64,000 bases of DNA from Crossiella cryophila (GTDB lineage: Bacteria; Actinomycetota; Actinomycetes; Mycobacteriales; Pseudonocardiaceae), in assembly GCF_014204915.1 (NCBI RefSeq), contig NZ_JACHMH010000001.1, positions 7,155,501 to 7,219,500 on the forward strand. Reading direction: 5' to 3'. Under the pieces are notes generated by a model, which was given only the letters and a program-made list of their open reading frames with translations, was not told the origin of the DNA and did no database searches. Both the position numbers and the translations under genes were made by a program. Of the stretch, positions 12,901 through 34,400 are shown in pieces. Every line of letters begins with the position of its first letter. Positions within the stretch are counted from its first letter, which is position 1.

Positions 12901-15900
12901 GGCCTGGGCACGCACGGCAGCCGGGGTTCGGCCGGACAGGGGCCAGGGTGCGGACGCTGTGCCGGCTTCGTCGTGGGTCGCGGCGGGTTCCGCCGGGCCC
13001 TGTTCCAGAATCACATGCGCGTTGGTCCCCGAAACCCCGAACGACGACACCGCCGCCCGCCGCGGCCGATCCAGTTCCGGCCACGCCCGAGCCTCCGCGA
13101 GTACCCGCACACTCTTCCAGTCCACTGTGGACATCGGCTCGCCAACGTGCAGCGTCCGCGGCAACACCCCGTGCTGCAACGCCTCCACCGTCTTGATCAC
13201 CCCGCCAATCCCCGCAGCTGCGGCCGCATGCCCCAGGTTCGACTTCAGCGACCCCAGCCACAGCGGCTGCTCGCGATCCTGGCCGTAGGTGGCGATGAGC
13301 GCGTTGGCCTCGATTGGGTCGCCCAGCGTGGTGCCGGTGCCGTGCGCCTCGACCAGGTCGACCTCCTCGGGGGTGAGGCGGGCGTTGGCGAGGGCCTGGC
13401 GGATGACTCGTTGCTGGGCGGTGCCGTTGGGGGCGGCCAGGCCGTTGGAGGCACCGTCCTGGTTGATCGCACTGCCGCGCAGCACGGCGAGAATCCGGTG
13501 GCCGGCGCGGCGGGCGGTGGACTGGCGGGTGAGGACCACCAGGCCGACGCCTTCGGCCCAGCCGGTGCCGTCGGCCTCCTGGGCGAAGGCCTTGCAGCGG
13601 CCGTCGGCGGCGAGGCCGCCCTGGTGGGTGAATTCCTCGTAGGCGAAGGGGGTGGCCATCACCGCGACGCCGCCGGCCAGGGCCAGCTCGCTCTCGCCGT
13701 TGCGCACCGACTGGGCGGCCAGGTGCAGGGCGACCAGGGAGGAAGAACATGCCGTGTCCACGGTGACCGCGGGGCCCTTAAGGTCCAGGGTGTAGGCGAT
13801 GCGGCCGGAGAGCACGCTGGACAGGCGGCCGGTCATCACCAGGCCGCCCAGTTCGGCGGTCTCGCCCTCGGCGGTGGTGAGGTAGTCCTGCTGGGAGGCG
13901 CCGACGAACACGCCTGCTGCTGTGCCGCGCAGGGCGGTGGGGTCCAGGCCGCTGCGTTCCAGGGCTTCCCAGGCGGTTTCCAGGAGTTGGCGCTGTTGCG
14001 GGTCCATGGCCAGGGCCTCGCGTGGGCTGATGCCGAAGAACTCCGGGTCGAACCTCGCCGCGCCGTCGAGGAAGCCGCCCCTGGTGGTGGCGCTGATCCT
14101 GGCCAACTCGTCCAGGTCCCAGCCGCGGTCGAGCGGGAACTCGCCCACCGCGTCGCGCTCCTCGGCGACCAGGCGCCACAGCTCGTCGGGGTCGGTGACG
14201 CCGCCCGGGTAGCGGCAGGCCATGCCGATGATCACCACCGGATCGCCGTCGTCGGCCACCGTGCGCCGCACCGGGGTCTGGTCCTGGGCGCCTGCCAGGT
14301 AGGCGGCCACGGCGGCGGGGGTGGGGTGGTCGAAGGCGAGGCTGATCGGCAGGTCCACGCCGGTGGCCGCGCTGAGCGAGCGGCGGAGCTGGGTGGCGGT
14401 CAGCGAGTCCAGGCCGAGGTCGGTGAAGGCCCGGTCCAGCGGCACCTCGGCGGCACTGCGGTGTCCGAGCACCGCGGCCACGTGTGCGCGGACCAGTTCC
14501 ACCAGGTCGCGTGACTCGGCGGCGGGCAGTTCGACCGGGGTGACGGCCGGGTCGGTTGGCCAGAACCTGGTGCGCTGGAAGGCATAGGTCGGCAGGTCCA
14601 CCCGGCGCGCACCGGGGAACACCGCGGCCCAGTCAACCGCGACCCCGTGCAGGTGCGCGGCGCAGAGCGCGCGGGCGAACCGCTCCGGCCCGCCCTCCCC
14701 ACGCCGCAACGTGCCCAGCGCGGCGACCGGGAGACCCAGCGCGGCCGCGGTCTGCTCCACCCCCGTGCTGAGTACCGGGTGCGCGCTCATCTCCAGGAAA
14801 ACCTGGTGCCGCGCGCCCAGCAGCGCGCTGACCGCACCGGCGAAGTCCACCGGCTCACGCAGGTTGGCGTACCAGTAGTCGGCGTCCAGGCCGGTGGGGT
14901 CGAACCGTTCGCCGTGCAGGGAGGAGTAGAACGGCACCTCCGCCGCACCCGGCCGCACCGGCGCCAGTCCGGCGAGCACCGCGTCCCGGATCCCGCCGAC
15001 CAGTGCGGAGTGCGAGGCGTAGTCGACCTCGATCCGCCGGACCCGCTCCGCACTCGCGTCCAGCGCGGCGATGGCCTCGGCGGTGCCGGACACCACCGCC
15101 GAGGCGGGCCCGTTGACCGCCGCGATCGACAGCTCAGCCCCGAACGGCGCGATCAGCTCCTCCACCTGGGCCAGCGGCAACGCCACCGAGGCCATGCCGC
15201 CGCGCCCGGCCAGTTCCCGCGCGATCAGCTTCGACCGCACGCACACCACCCTGGCGGCGTCCACAAGGGACAGTGCACCGGCGACGTGCGCGGCCGCGAT
15301 CTCCCCCTGCGAGTGGCCGACCACTCCCGCCGGTTCCACCCCGTAGGACCGCCACAATTTCGCCAGCGACACCATCACCGCGAACAACGCGGGCTGCACC
15401 ACGTCGACCCGCTTCAGCGCCTCCGCGTCGGCGAGCACCTCCGGCAGTGACCAGTCCACGAACTCCGCGAACGCCGTCGCGCACTCCTCCATCGACTCGG
15501 CGAAAACGGGGTGCGCCAACAACTCCATCGCCATGCCAACCCACTGCGAACCCTGCCCCGGGAACACGAACACCGGCGCGGTCCGGCCCAGCACCCGGCC
15601 CAGTTCCAGGTCCGCCGACGGCTCCCCGTCCGCCAGCGCGTGCAGTCCGGCCGTCGAGGTGACCAGCGCGCGGTGCTCGAAGTGGGTGCGTGTGGTGGCC
15701 AGCGAGAACGCCACCTCCCGACCGGTCGGTTGGCGCTCGGACAGGTACGCGGCCAGCGCACCGGCCTGGGCACGCAGGGCGGCGGGGTCCTTCGCGGAGA
15801 GCAGCCAGGGCGCCGATCCGTCCACAGTGGACTCGACTAGGTCCGGTTCCGGGGCCTGTTCCAGGATGAGGTGGGCGTTGGTGCCGGAGATGCCGAAGGA

Positions 15901-17196
15901 GGACACCGCCGCGCGGCGCGGCCGGTCCAGCTCGGGCCAGGGCCGGGCGGTGGTGGCGAGTTCGACCCGGCCAGCCGCCCAGTCCACCTTCGAGGTGGGC
16001 GCGGTGACGTGCAGGGTCGGCGGCACGATGCCGTGTCGCAGCGCGCCGACCAGCTTGATCACCCCGCCTACTCCCGCTGCCGCCTGGGTGTGTCCGAGGT
16101 TGGACTTCAGCGAACCCAGCAGCACCGGGGTGTCCCGGTCCTGCCCGTAGGTGTCCACCAGCGCGCTTGCCTCGATCGGATCGCCCAGGGTGGTGCCGGT
16201 GCCGTGTGCCTCGATCAGGTCGACCTCGGCCGCGCGCAGGCCCGCGTTGGCCAGTGCGGCGGCGAGTACCCGGCGTTGCGCGGAGCCGTTGGGGGCGCTG
16301 AGTCCGTTGGACGCGCCGTCCTGGTTGACCGCGCCGCCGCGGATCACCGCGAGGATGTCCCTGCCGTGCCGCTGGGCCTCGGAAAGGCGTTCCAGCACCA
16401 GCAGTCCGGCGCCCTCGGCGAAGCTGGTGCCGTCGGCGTTGTCGGAGAAGGACTTGCACCGGCCGTCCACGGCGAGGCCCTCCTGGCGGGTGAACTCCAG
16501 GAATGCCTCCGGGGTCGGCATCACGGTGACGCCACCGGCCAGGGCCAGTTCGCAGTCGCCGGTGCGCAGGGCCTGCACGGCCTGGTGCAGTGCGACCAGG
16601 GAGGAGGAGCAGGCGGTGTCGATGGACAGCGCCGGGCCTTCCAGGCCGAGGGTGTAGGCGATCCGGCCGGACAGCACGCTGCAGGTGTTGCCGGTGCTGG
16701 CGAAGCCCGGCGGCAGCTCCTCGACCTGGTCCAGCACCGAGCGGTAGTCCTGGTGCAGTGCGCCGACGTACACGCCGGTGCGGCTGCCGCGCAGCGCGGC
16801 CGGCACGATCCCGGCGCGTTCCAGGGATTCCCAGGCCAGTTCCAGCAGCAGGCGCTGCTGCGGATCGGTGGCCAGGGCCTCGCGCGGTGACATGGCGAAG
16901 AAGGCCGGGTCGAACTCGGCGGCGTCGGGCAGGAAGCCGCCGAAGCGGGTGCTGGCGCCGACCTCGCCCCAGCCGCGGTCGGCGGGGAACTCGGTGATCG
17001 CGTCCCGGCCCTGTGCGACCAGGTCCCAGAGCTGGTCCGGGGTGGCCACCCCGCCGGGGTAGCGGCAGGCCATGCCGACGATCGCGATCGGCTCACTCGC
17101 CCGTTCCTGGTGCTCACGCAGGCTCTGGCGGGTGCGCCGGAGGTCGGCGGTGACCTCCTTGAGGAAGTGCCGCAGCTTGTCCTCGGTGCTGGTCAT
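9940..17196 (-). CDS. Type I polyketide synthase, modules 5-6 (KS-AT-ACP, KS-AT-KR-ACP)
   Basis: 2418 residues, two modules. Module 5 (approximate residues): docking coil 1-30, KS 35-450, AT 548-880, ACP 895-965 (GLDSL). There is no reductive domain, so the beta-keto group is kept. Module 6: KS 985-1395, AT 1492-1800, KR 2012-2172, ACP about 2280-2350 (GFDSL). Both ATs have GHSQGE and YASH, read as methylmalonyl-CoA. The module 6 KR binds NADPH (TGGTGGIG) and keeps Tyr/Asn in YATAN, but it lacks the LDD motif (SLADG instead) and also the Trp usual in A-type KRs (GVFG). It is probably active with unclear stereochemistry. The start overlaps the stop of the upstream PKS gene by ATGA. Confidence 0.96.
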   Translation of the reverse strand: MTSTEDKLRHFLKEVTADLRRTRQSLREHQERASEPIAIVGMACRYPGGVATPDQLWDLVAQGRDAITEFPADRGWGEVGASTRFGGFLPDAAEFDPAFFAMSPREALATDPQQRLLLELAWESLERAGIVPAALRGSRTGVYVGALHQDYRSVLDQVEELPPGFASTGNTCSVLSGRIAYTLGLEGPALSIDTACSSSLVALHQAVQALRTGDCELALAGGVTVMPTPEAFLEFTRQEGLAVDGRCKSFSDNADGTSFAEGAGLLVLERLSEAQRHGRDILAVIRGGAVNQDGASNGLSAPNGSAQRRVLAAALANAGLRAAEVDLIEAHGTGTTLGDPIEASALVDTYGQDRDTPVLLGSLKSNLGHTQAAAGVGGVIKLVGALRHGIVPPTLHVTAPTSKVDWAAGRVELATTARPWPELDRPRRAAVSSFGISGTNAHLILEQAPEPDLVESTVDGSAPWLLSAKDPAALRAQAGALAAYLSERQPTGREVAFSLATTRTHFEHRALVTSTAGLHALADGEPSADLELGRVLGRTAPVFVFPGQGSQWVGMAMELLAHPVFAESMEECATAFAEFVDWSLPEVLADAEALKRVDVVQPALFAVMVSLAKLWRSYGVEPAGVVGHSQGEIAAAHVAGALSLVDAARVVCVRSKLIARELAGRGGMASVALPLAQVEELIAPFGAELSIAAVNGPASAVVSGTAEAIAALDASAERVRRIEVDYASHSALVGGIRDAVLAGLAPVRPGAAEVPFYSSLHGERFDPTGLDADYWYANLREPVDFAGAVSALLGARHQVFLEMSAHPVLSTGVEQTAAALGLPVAALGTLRRGEGGPERFARALCAAHLHGVAVDWAAVFPGARRVDLPTYAFQRTRFWPTDPAVTPVELPAAESRDLVELVRAHVAAVLGHRSAAEVPLDRAFTDLGLDSLTATQLRRSLSAATGVDLPISLAFDHPTPAAVAAYLAGAQDQTPVRRTVADDGDPVVIIGMACRYPGGVTDPDELWRLVAEERDAVGEFPLDRGWDLDELARISATTRGGFLDGAARFDPEFFGISPREALAMDPQQRQLLETAWEALERSGLDPTALRGTAAGVFVGASQQDYLTTAEGETAELGGLVMTGRLSSVLSGRIAYTLDLKGPAVTVDTACSSSLVALHLAAQSVRNGESELALAGGVAVMATPFAYEEFTHQGGLAADGRCKAFAQEADGTGWAEGVGLVVLTRQSTARRAGHRILAVLRGSAINQDGASNGLAAPNGTAQQRVIRQALANARLTPEEVDLVEAHGTGTTLGDPIEANALIATYGQDREQPLWLGSLKSNLGHAAAAAGIGGVIKTVEALQHGVLPRTLHVGEPMSTVDWKSVRVLAEARAWPELDRPRRAAVSSFGVSGTNAHVILEQGPAEPAATHDEAGTASAPWPLSGRTPAAVRAQAARLSAHLAAHPDLRPVDIGHSLATTRTTFDHRAVVFNQDELTRLAQGGPVVQATGSRPVFVFPGQGSQWVGMAVELLAHNVFAESMRECADAFAGLVEWSLLDVLTDADALRRVDVVQPVLFAVNVSLARLWRSYGVEPEGVVGHSQGEIAAAYVAGALSLVDAARVVCLRSKLIARELAGLGGMVALPIPVAEAEKLSATHGLSVAAVNGPESVVVSGPTAGVESLLAADGRARRIEVDYASHSAGVEVIRAKLLESLAGITPRAAAVPYYSALTGGRFDTAGLDAEYWYQNLRERVDFHGAVTTMLADGFDVFIESSAHPVLTSAIPTPAVLGTLRRDEGGLDQLHRALAEAFTHGVTVDWRPAHPDGRVVPLPTYAFQHSHLWVTPRRDPAERWRHRIDWVPLPEPDHTTELGRWLVVGDDHLATALGATAVTDGSRAEVAAALRVHAADGILLASATPAAAARFVQAVDDAGLGLPMWIATRNAVAVGSADAAPNPDAAGVWGLARVASWEYPGIWGGLVDLPAELDEATVDRLRALLAGKPEETQIALRANGLLGRRLTRLTPETPTRTWTPEGTVLITGGTGGIGAEVARWCASQGARKLVLVSRRGPEAPGAQQLRVDCEQLGAEVVLVAADVADQDRMAELLAEHPPANVFHLAASLADGVLDTLTEQDLAEVLRAKAVGAQVLDELTRGRNLDAFVLFSSISGVFGVPGLGAYATANAMLDAVAQRRHAAGEHALSVAWGAWAGDGLATHVVGDERLRRMGLTAMPVPAALAALSHALNRRAVTLAVFNADWSRVPAQTRDGLGALLHDLPEARPVPVIQPVAADPLAGLTGEQRAARLREIVRAEVAAVLGHPDGSAVDPRRIFGELGFDSLASVRLRNRLTEITGLALPVTVVFDHPTATALAAHLAERLGAAGPEVPELLASLAALLDNDEGGVLRGGVEALLRGRPAPADVPRFDSASDEELFGFIDQANAQS

Positions 17197-20100
17197 GAGA
17201 TCCCGAACTCCTTGCCGAGCAGCTCGAACATTTCCTCGTCGCTGGCCGCGCCGAGATCGGTGACGTCCTCGGGTCGCGTGACCTCGGCGAGCAGGGCGGA
17301 GAGCCTGCGCACCACCTGCTCGCGCACTGCCGCCGCGCCGGTGAAGCCGCCGACGGCCTGCTCCAGCCGGGTCAGCTCGGCGAGCAACGGGTCTTCCACC
17401 GGCGCGGCCGTACCTACCAACCGTTCGGTCAGGTGGTTGGCCAGGGCCTCGGCGGTGGGGTGGTCGAAGACGATGGTCGGGGCCAGCCGCAGGCCGAGCA
17501 GGGCGCCGACCCGGTTGCGCAGCTCCACCGCGGTGAGCGAGTCGAATCCCAGGGTCTTGAACGGCCGGTCGGCCTCCAGCACCCGGCCGTCGGCGTGCCC
17601 GAGCACCGCGGCGGCCTGGGCGGCGACCAGGCTGGTCAGCTCGGCGATCCGGTCCGCCGCACGCATCCCTACCAACCGGTCGGTAAGCCCGGCTGCCTCA
17701 GCACCCGCCTGCCTGCGCCCGGTGACCCCGGCCAGCGCCCACAGCAGGTGCGGCGTCGTACCCCCGGCGCGCAGTACCGGGAGGTCCAGGCGCAGGGTGG
17801 CCACGGCGGGTTCGGCGCAGGCCAGGGCCGCGTCGAACAGGGCCAGGCCCTCGGTGGCGGACAGTGCGGGCAGGCCGGAGCGGGCGATCCGGCGCAGGTC
17901 AACGGCGGTGAGCGCGCTGGTCATGCCGCTGGCCTCGGCCCACAGGCTCCAGGCCATGGCGGTGGCGGGCAGGCCCTGTTCGTGCCGGTGTTCGGCGAGG
18001 GCGTCCAGGAAGGCGTTGGCGGCGGCGTAGTTGCCCTGGCCGCCGCTGCCCAGGACCGCGGCGGCGGAGGAGTAGAGCACGAAGTCGGCCAGGTCCAGGT
18101 GCCGGGTCGCCTGGTGCAGGTGCCAGGCCCCACCGGCCTTGGCGTGCAGGCTGGTGGCCAGGCGTCGCGGGGTGAGCGAGCCGATCACCCCGTCGTCGAG
18201 GACGCCTGCGGCGTGCACCACCGCGGTCAGCGGGTGTTCGGCGGGGATACCGACCACCAGGTCGGTGACGAAGTCCTGATCACCGATGTCCCCGGCGGCG
18301 ACCCGTACCCGCGCGCCCTGGGCGGTCAGTTCGGCCACCAGCTCGGCGGCGCCGGGTGCGGCCGGGCCGCTGCGGCTGGCCAGCAGCAGGTGCCGGACTC
18401 CCTTGGCGGACACCAGGTGCCGGGCCAGGGTGGCGGCCAGGCCGCCGGTGCCACCGGTGATCAGCACGGTGCCGTCCGGGTGCCAGCGGCGGGGCATGGT
18501 GAGCACCACCTTGCCGATGTGCCGGGCCCGGCTGATGTGCCGGAACGCCTCCCGGCCGCGGCGCACGTCCCAGGTGGCCACCGGCAGCGGGTGCAGGATG
18601 CCTGCCCGGAACAGCTCGCCGAGGTGGCCGAGCCGTTCGCGCATCTGGTCGGGGGTGAGTTCGGCGAGGTCGAAGGCGCGGTAGCCGATGCCGTCCGGAA
18701 CCTGCTGGCGGATGTCGGTCTTGCCCATCTCGGCGAACCGGCCGCCCCTGGGCAGCAGCCGCAGCGAGGCGTCCACGAACTCCCCGGCCAGCGAGTTGAG
18801 CACCACGTCAACGCCCCGGCCCCCGGTGGTGGCCAGGAACTTCGGCTCGAAGTCCAGGGTGCGGGAGGAGGCGATGTGATCCTCGGGGATCCCGGCCTCG
18901 CGCAGCACGTGCTGTTTGCCCTCACTCGCGGTGGCGAAGACCTCCAGGCCCCAGTGCCGAGCAAGCTGGATGGCGGCCATGCCAACGCCTCCGGCGCCCG
19001 AGTGCACCAGCAGCGACTGACCTGCCCGCACCTGGCAGAGGTCGAGCAGCCCGTAGTAGGCGGTGAGGAACACGATCGGCACCGAGGCGCCCTGCGTGAA
19101 GCTCCACTCCGGCGGCATCGGCGCGAGCATCCGGTGATCGGTCACCACCAGCGGCCCGAACGTGCCGACCCCGATGCCGAACACCCGGTCGCCGGGCTTG
19201 AGATCCACGACCTCGGCGCCGGTCTCCAGGACCACACCGGCCAGTTCGGCGCCCAGCGGGGTGTCCGCCCGCTTGTTCATGCCCAGCGCGTCGAAGACAT
19301 CGCGGAAGTTGATGCCCGCGGCCCGCACCTCCACCCGGACCTCATGTGCGGCAAGGGGTTCCTCGGCACGCGGCCAGGGCACCAGGTCCAGGTCGTCCAG
19401 GCTGCCCTTGCGGGTGGTCTCCAACCGCCAGGCGGTCCCGGCCGGCGGGGTGAGGGTGCCGGGTGCGGCCAGGCGGGCGGCGAGCAGCGTGCCCTCGCGC
19501 ACGGCGAGCTGCGGTTCGCCAATGGCCAGGGCGCGTGCGAGCAGGTCGGGTGAGACCTCGGGGGTGTCGCTGTTCAGGAGGACGAACCGGCCGCTGTTCT
19601 CCGTCTGCGCGGACCGGACCAGCCCACGCGCGGCGGCCACGGCCGGGCCGTATCCGTTGGTGTGGAACAGCAACGGCGTCTCGGTCAGGTGCTCCGCGGT
19701 CAGCCATGCCTGAAGCAGCGCCAGCACCCGTTCGGTCAGTGCCTGGGCCGCCTCCGGACCTTCGTCCTCAGTGGACAGTCGAACCAGGGCGGCCTGCGGG
19801 GTGTGCGTGGGCAGGGTCCAGGTCGCCGGGTCGAGTTCGGTGACGGCGCGGGTGGCCGGTTCGGTGGCGATCGGCTGCCAAGCGATGCGGTGCAGCGGTG
19901 CGCTGGCGGGGCGGGCGGTGGTGTGGCGGCGCAACACCAGGGAACGCGCGGTGAGCACGAGTTCGCCAGCCGGGTCGGTGGCCAGCAGTTCCACCGTGTC
20001 CGCGCCGATCCGGCGTAGCCTGGCCCGCAGCGCGGTGGCACCGTGGGCGTGCAGGCGGACACCGGTCCAGGCGAAGGGCAGCACCCCCGCACTGCCGAGC

Positions 20101-23100
20101 AGGCTGGTGGCGTGGAGCACGGCGTCCAGCAGGGCCGGGTGCAGGCCGTGGGCGGTTGCGTCGGCGCGCACCGGTTCGGGCAGCGCGACCTCGGCGTAGG
20201 CGGTGTCCCCGGCCAGCCAGGCTGCGGTCAGGCCCTGGAAGGCCGGGCCGTACCCGTAACCCTCGGCAGCCAGTCCCGGGTACAGGCCCGAGACGTCCAG
20301 CTGTTCGGCCGCCGGTGGCCAGGAACCCAGTGCGGCCAAGGGTTCCTCGTCGGTTCCGGTGGACAGCGTGCCGGTGGCGTGCTCGGCCCAGCCAGCGCCG
20401 GAGTCGGCCAGCACCCGCAGCGCACGACGTCCGTCGGTGTCGGGTCCGGCCAGGCGCACCTGCACCCGGACCGCGCCATCCGTTGGCAGCACAAGGGGTG
20501 TGGCCAGCACCAGCTCGTCCACCCGGTGGCAGCCGACCTCGTCCCCGGCGCGCACGGCGAGTTCCAGCAACGCGGTGCCGGGCAGCAGGACGGTGCCGTC
20601 AACCGCGTGGTCGGCCAGCCAGGGGTGGGTGGCCAGGGACAGGCTCGCGGTGAACAGGTGCCCGTCCCCACCGGCCAGTTCGACGCCGGCACCCAGCAGC
20701 GGGTGCCCGGGATCGGCGAGTCCGGCCGCGGTCACATCGGCCCGGCTCGCACCCGCCCGCGGCCAGCACCGGTCCCGCTGGAAGGCATAGGTGGGTAGAT
20801 CCACCGGGCGTCCGCCTGGGAGGACTGCCCGCCAGTCCACTGCTGCCCCGTGGTGACCGGCGGCGGCGAGCGCCCGGTGGATCTGGTCCGGGCCGCCGTG
20901 GTCACGGCGCAGCGTGCCCAGGGCGGTGAGTCCTGTGCTCTCGGCGAGCGCGGTGACCAGCACCGGATGCGCACTGGACTCGATGAACAGGTCAAATCCG
21001 TTGTCCGCCAACGCGGTGACCGCGCCGTGGAAGTCCACCCGCTCGCGGAGGTTGCGGTACCAGTACTCGCCATCCATGCCTGCGGTGTCGAAGCGGCCAC
21101 CGGTCAACGCCGAGTAGAACGGCACCGTGCCGGACTGCGGCCGGATCCCGGCCAGTGCGGCCAGCAGGGATTCACGGATGGCTTCCACCGCAACGGAATG
21201 CGAGGCGTAGTCCACCTCGATCCGCCGAGCCCTGCCATCCGCGGCCAGCAACGATTCCACGCCGCCCACCGGACCCGAGACCACCACCGACTCCGGCCCA
21301 TTCACCGCAGCCACCGACAACCCATGCTCGGCAGCCAACAGCTCAGCCTCCGCAACCGGAACCGGCAGTGCGACCATGCCACCCAGCCCGGCCAACTCCC
21401 CCGCGATCAGCTTCGATCGCAGGCACACCACGCGCGCAGCGTCCACAAGTGACAGTGCCCCGGCCACATACGCCGCCGCGATCTCGCCCTGCGAATGGCC
21501 GACCACTCCTGCCGGTTCCACACCGTACGAACGCCACAACTGAGCCAGCGAAACGTGGACCGCGAACAACACCGGCTGCACCACGTCAACCCGCTGGAGC
21601 AGCTCGGCGTCGGCGAGCACATCCAGCAGCGACCAGTCCACGAACTCACCGAATGCCTTGGCGCACTCGGCCATCGAATCCGCGAACACCGGCTCGGCCA
21701 GCAGTTCCACCGCCATGCCAACCCACTGCGAACCCTGCCCTGGGAACACGAACACCGGCCGGGCGGACCTGCCAGCTCCGCGCACCAGGGTGATCGCGGC
21801 GGACTCCTCGCCCCGGCCCAGTGCGGTGAACGCCGCCAGCGCCGCCGCCCGGTCGCCGACCACGATCGCGCCGTGCTCGAACCGGGTGCGGGTGGTGGCC
21901 AGTGAATAGGCCAGGTCGGCTGCGTCGAGTTCAGGCCGCTCGGCCAGGTGTTCGGCCAGCGAACCGGCCTGGGCTTGCAGTGCCGCTGGAGTCCGCCCGG
22001 ACAGCAGCCACGGCACGCTCGCCGGTGCCTCTTCCCGTTGGGAGGACAGGTTTTCCGGGGCCTGCTCCAGGATCACGTGTGCGTTGGTGCCCGACACCCC
22101 GAACGAGGACACCGCCGCCCGGCGCGGACGACCGGTCTCCGGCCACAGGGTGTTGTGCGCCAACGGGACCACCGCACCGGCAGACCAGTTGATCCGCGAG
22201 GACGGTTCCTTAAGGTGCAGCAACCCCGGTAGCATCCCAGCTCGCAGCGCGCCGACCATCTTGATCACGCCGCCAACCCCGGCCGCGGCCTGGGCGTGGC
22301 CGATGTTGGACTTCAGCGAGCCCAGCAGCAGTGGCTGGTCCCGATCCTGGCCGTAGGTCGCCAGCAGCGCACCGGCCTCGATCGGGTCGCCGAGCACGGT
22401 GCCGGTGCCGTGTGCCTCCACGGTGTCCACTTCGGACGGTGCGAGTCCGGCGTTGGCCAGTGCGTGCCGGATGACCTGTTGCTGGGCGGCGCCGTTGGGT
22501 GCGGTGAGGCCGTTGGAGGCGCCATCGTTGTTGATCGCCGAACCGCGGATCACCGCGAGCACCCGGTGCCCGGCCCGCTCGGCGTCGGAAAGCCTTGCCA
22601 GCACCAGCATTCCCGCGCCCTCACCCCAGGCGGTGCCGTCGGCGTGTTCGGCGAAGGACTTGCACCGGCCGTCGGGGGCCAGGCCGCCCTGCCTGGTGAA
22701 CTCCAGGAACGGTGCGAGGGTGGTCATCACGACCACCCCGCCGGTCAGCGCGAGCGAGCACTCGCCTGCCCGCAGCGCGCGTACCGCGTTGTGCAGGGCG
22801 ACCAGTGAGGCCGAACAGGCGGTGTCCACGGTGAACGACGGGCCTTGCAGGCCGAGGGTGTAGGAGATGCGGCCGGACATCACGCTGGCCCCGCTGCCGG
22901 TGCCGACGTAACCGGCCACGTCGTCCGCGGTGTCGCGCAGCAGTTCCGGGTAGTCCTGGGCGCAGGTGCCGACGAACACGCCGGTGTCGCTGCCGCGCAA
23001 GGAGTCTGGTGCGATCCGGGCGTGTTCCAGGGACTCCCAGGCGGTTTCCAGCAACAGTCGCTGCTGGGGGTCCATGGCCACCGCCTCGCGCGGGGAGATG

Positions 23101-23404
23101 CCGAAGAACTCCGGGTCGAACCGGTCGATCCCGGTGAGGAAACCACTCGCGCTGGTGGCGAGCTGGTCGCGCACCGCGGCCAGGTCCCAGCCCCGGTCCG
23201 CCGGGAACTCGCTGATGGCGTCCACATTGGACTCCGCGAGCCGCCACAGCTGCTCCGGGCCGGTGACCCCGCCGGGGTAACGGCAGGCCATGCCGATGAT
23301 CGCGATCGGCTCACTGGCCCGCGCCTGGTGCTCGCGCAGGGATTGACGGGTGCGCTTGAGATCGGCGGTGACCCGGCTGAGGTAGTCCCGGAGCTTCTGC
23401 TCGC

Positions 23405-23408
<4 letters not shown>
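17193..23408 (-). CDS. Type I polyketide synthase, module 4 (KS-AT-DH-ER-KR-ACP)
   Basis: 2071 residues, one fully reducing module. Approximate order: docking coil 1-30, KS 35-455 (DTACSAS), AT 556-880 (GHSQGE, YASH: methylmalonyl-CoA), DH from 928 ([10 protein letters not shown] and LLDAVLH intact), ER 1318-1630 (NADPH site [11 protein letters not shown]), KR 1645-1800 ([11 protein letters not shown] present, YAAAN), ACP around 1953 (GFDSL), docking tail ending [14 protein letters not shown]. The product of this step should be a saturated methyl-branched two-carbon unit. It overlaps by 4 bp (ATGA) with both the preceding and following PKS genes, so translation is coupled. Confidence 0.96.
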
Positions 23409-31456
<8,048 letters not shown>

Positions 31457-31463
31457 GGTCTGC

Positions 31464-34400
31464 TCAGGCGTCCAGGCTGCGGCGGGCGAACCGGACCAGG
31501 TCGTCCAGGTCGAGGCCGTCCAGGTCGTCCTCGCCCGGCTCGGCGGGGGCCTGCGGCGCGGGCAGTCCGGCCACCAGGGCGAGCAGGGTGTCCAGCACCC
31601 CGGCCGAACGCAGGCGTTCCACCGGGAGGGCGGCCAGTCCGGCCCGCAGCACGGCCTCGTCCACGGGCTCGGGTGCGCTGGGGCGCAACTGCTCGGCGAT
31701 CAGCCCGGCCAGCCGGTTGGGCGTCGGGTGGTCGAAGACGACGGTGGGCGGCAGGTTCAGGCCGGTGGCGCGGTTGAGGCGGTTGCGCAGTTCCACCGCG
31801 ATCAGTGAGTCCACGCCCAGGTCCCGGAATCCCCGGTCGAGGTCGAGTTGCTGGCCGGGGCCGTGTCCGAGGCTGCCCGCGAGTTCCCGGCGGAGCAGGT
31901 CCAGGGGGTCGGACCCGGCCGCGGCCGCCGGTGCCGGGACGACCGGGGCCAGTGCACGCAGGCGGGCCGCGTCCAGCTGGACGGCGACCAGGAGGGCGGT
32001 GTCCAGGCGCAGTGCGGCGTCGAACAGGGCCAGACCGTCCTCAGTGGACAGTGCGGGCATGCCGATCGCGGCCATCCGGTCCAGTGCGGCCGGGGACAGT
32101 TCGGCGGCCATGCCGGCCTCCGCCCATGGCGCCCAGGCCAGCGAGGTCGCGGCCAGGCCGCGGGCCCGCCGGTGGGCGGCGAGGGCGTCCAGGAAGGTGT
32201 TGGCGGCGGCGTAGTTGGCCTGCCCGGCGTTGCCGAGCACCCCCGAGGCGGAGGAGAACAGCACGAAGGCGGCCAGGTCGAGATGTTCGGTCAGCTCGTG
32301 CAGGTGCCAGGCGCCGTCGACCTTGGGGCGCAGCACGGCGGTGAGCCGGTCCGCGGTGAGGTTGTCGAGCACGGTGTCGTCGAGCACGCCCGCGGTGTGC
32401 ACCACGGCGGTGAGCGGGTGCTCGGCCGGGATCCCGGCGAGCAGCGCGGCCACCTCGGCCCGGTCGCCGACATCGCAACGCCGCCAGGTCGCGCCGGGCA
32501 GGTGCACCGGGGTGCGGCTGGCCAGCAGCAGGTGCCGGACTCCGTGCTCTTCCCGCAACCGTTGTGCCACCAGGGTTCCGAGCGCGCCGGAGGCCCCGGT
32601 GACCAGCACGGTGCCCTCGGGATCCCAGGTGCCGGGCCGGGCGGTGGCCTGAGCGCGGACCAGTCTGGGGGCGAGCAGTTTGCCTTGGCGTACCGCGAGT
32701 TGCGGCTCGTGCGCGGGCAGCGCGGCCACCAGTTCCGCGATGCGGTCCAAGTCGGTGTCGGTGTCCAGCAAGACGAACTGGCCGGGGTGCTCGCGCTGGG
32801 CGGACCGCGTCAGGCCCCACACCGTTGACGCGGCCAGCCCAGCGCCCTGCTCCCCGGCGGTGGTGCTGACCGCGCCGCGGGTCACCAGCACCAGGCGGCC
32901 GGGGTTGGGCCGGGCGGCAGTGAGCCAGTCCCGGATCAGTTCCAGGGCCAGGGTCGCGGCGGTGTGCGCCGCGCCGGGCAGATCGCCGGCCGGCGTGATC
33001 TCCACGACCACCGGGTCCGCACCGCCCGGTCCCGGCTCGACCGGGATCCAGTCCACGGCCAGGAAGGGGTCCGGTCGCTCGCCGAGGTCGGCGGTGCGCA
33101 CGCTCATCGCCTCGATATCGGCGACCGCCGCCCCGGCACGATCGGTGAGCCGCAGGGATATCGCGTCCGGACCGGTGCGGCGCAGCTGTGCGCGCACCGC
33201 GGTGGCCGACCCGGAATGCACGGTGATCTGCTGCCAGGCAAAGGGAAGCCTGGTGCCCTCGAACAACCCGAGCGCTCCGCCGCCGTGCAGGCAGGCGTCC
33301 AGCAGCGCCGGGTGCAGCAGGTAGCCGGTGGCGTCCAGCTCGCCGGGGAGTTCGACCTCGGCGACCACCTCACCACCGTTGCGCCAGGCCCGGGTGACGT
33401 TCCGGAATCGCGGCCCGTACTCCAGTCCACACTCCGCCAACTGCTCGTACAGGTCCACTGTGGACAGTTCCGGCCCGGCGGGGATGACCGTTGCGGCGGT
33501 GGGCGATACTGGGCCGAGGGTGGCGGTGACGTGCCGGGTCCAGGTGCGCTCCGCACCGGCCGGACGGGAGTGCACGGTCAGCGCGCGCCGCCCGTCCGCG
33601 TCTGCCTCGGCCACGCCAACGCGCAGGTCCACCGGCTCGCGCAGCACCAGCGGCGCGAGCACCAGCAGTTCCGCCACGCCCGGCAGGTCGAGCACGGATC
33701 CCGCGTGCAGGGCCAGTTCCACGAACAGGGTGGCCGGGACGACCACCGCGCCGTGCACCACGTGATCGGCCAGCCAGGGCTGGGTCCGGGTGGACAGGGT
33801 GCCGGTGAACTCCACCGCCTCGCGGTCCGGGTGGGTGATCAGCGCGCCGAGCAGTGGGTGGGTGGCGGGGCGCAGGCCGACCGTGGCCGGGGAGGCCGCG
33901 GCCGGCGGGTCGAGCCAGTACTTGCCGCGCTGGAACGGATAGCTGGGCAGTTCGACCGGCTGAGCCGGGATGCCCTTGAACACAGTGGTCCACTGTGGAC
34001 TGTGTCCGCGGGTGTGCAGTTCGGCGAGTGCGGCCAGCAGGGTGGCGGGCTCGGGCCGGTCCCGCCGTTGCGCGGCAACGCAGGACTCCGGGTCGAAGGC
34101 GGTGAGTGCGGCGTCCGGGCCGATCTCCAGGAAGTCGGTGGCACCCAGCGTGCGCAGTGCGGTCACGGCGTCGGCGAAGCGGACGGTCTCGCGGGCGTGC
34201 CGCACCCAGTACTCGGGGTCGCCCAGTTCCCCGGCCTCGCCGGTCACCGTGGAGACCAGCGGCAATGTCGGCGGGTGGAAGGTGAGTTCGCTTACGACAG
34301 CACGGAAATCGGCCAGCATCGGGTCCATCAGGCTGGAGTGGAAGGCATGGCTCACCCGCAGTCGCCGGGTGCGCCGACCGCGTTCCTCCCAGCGGGCGCG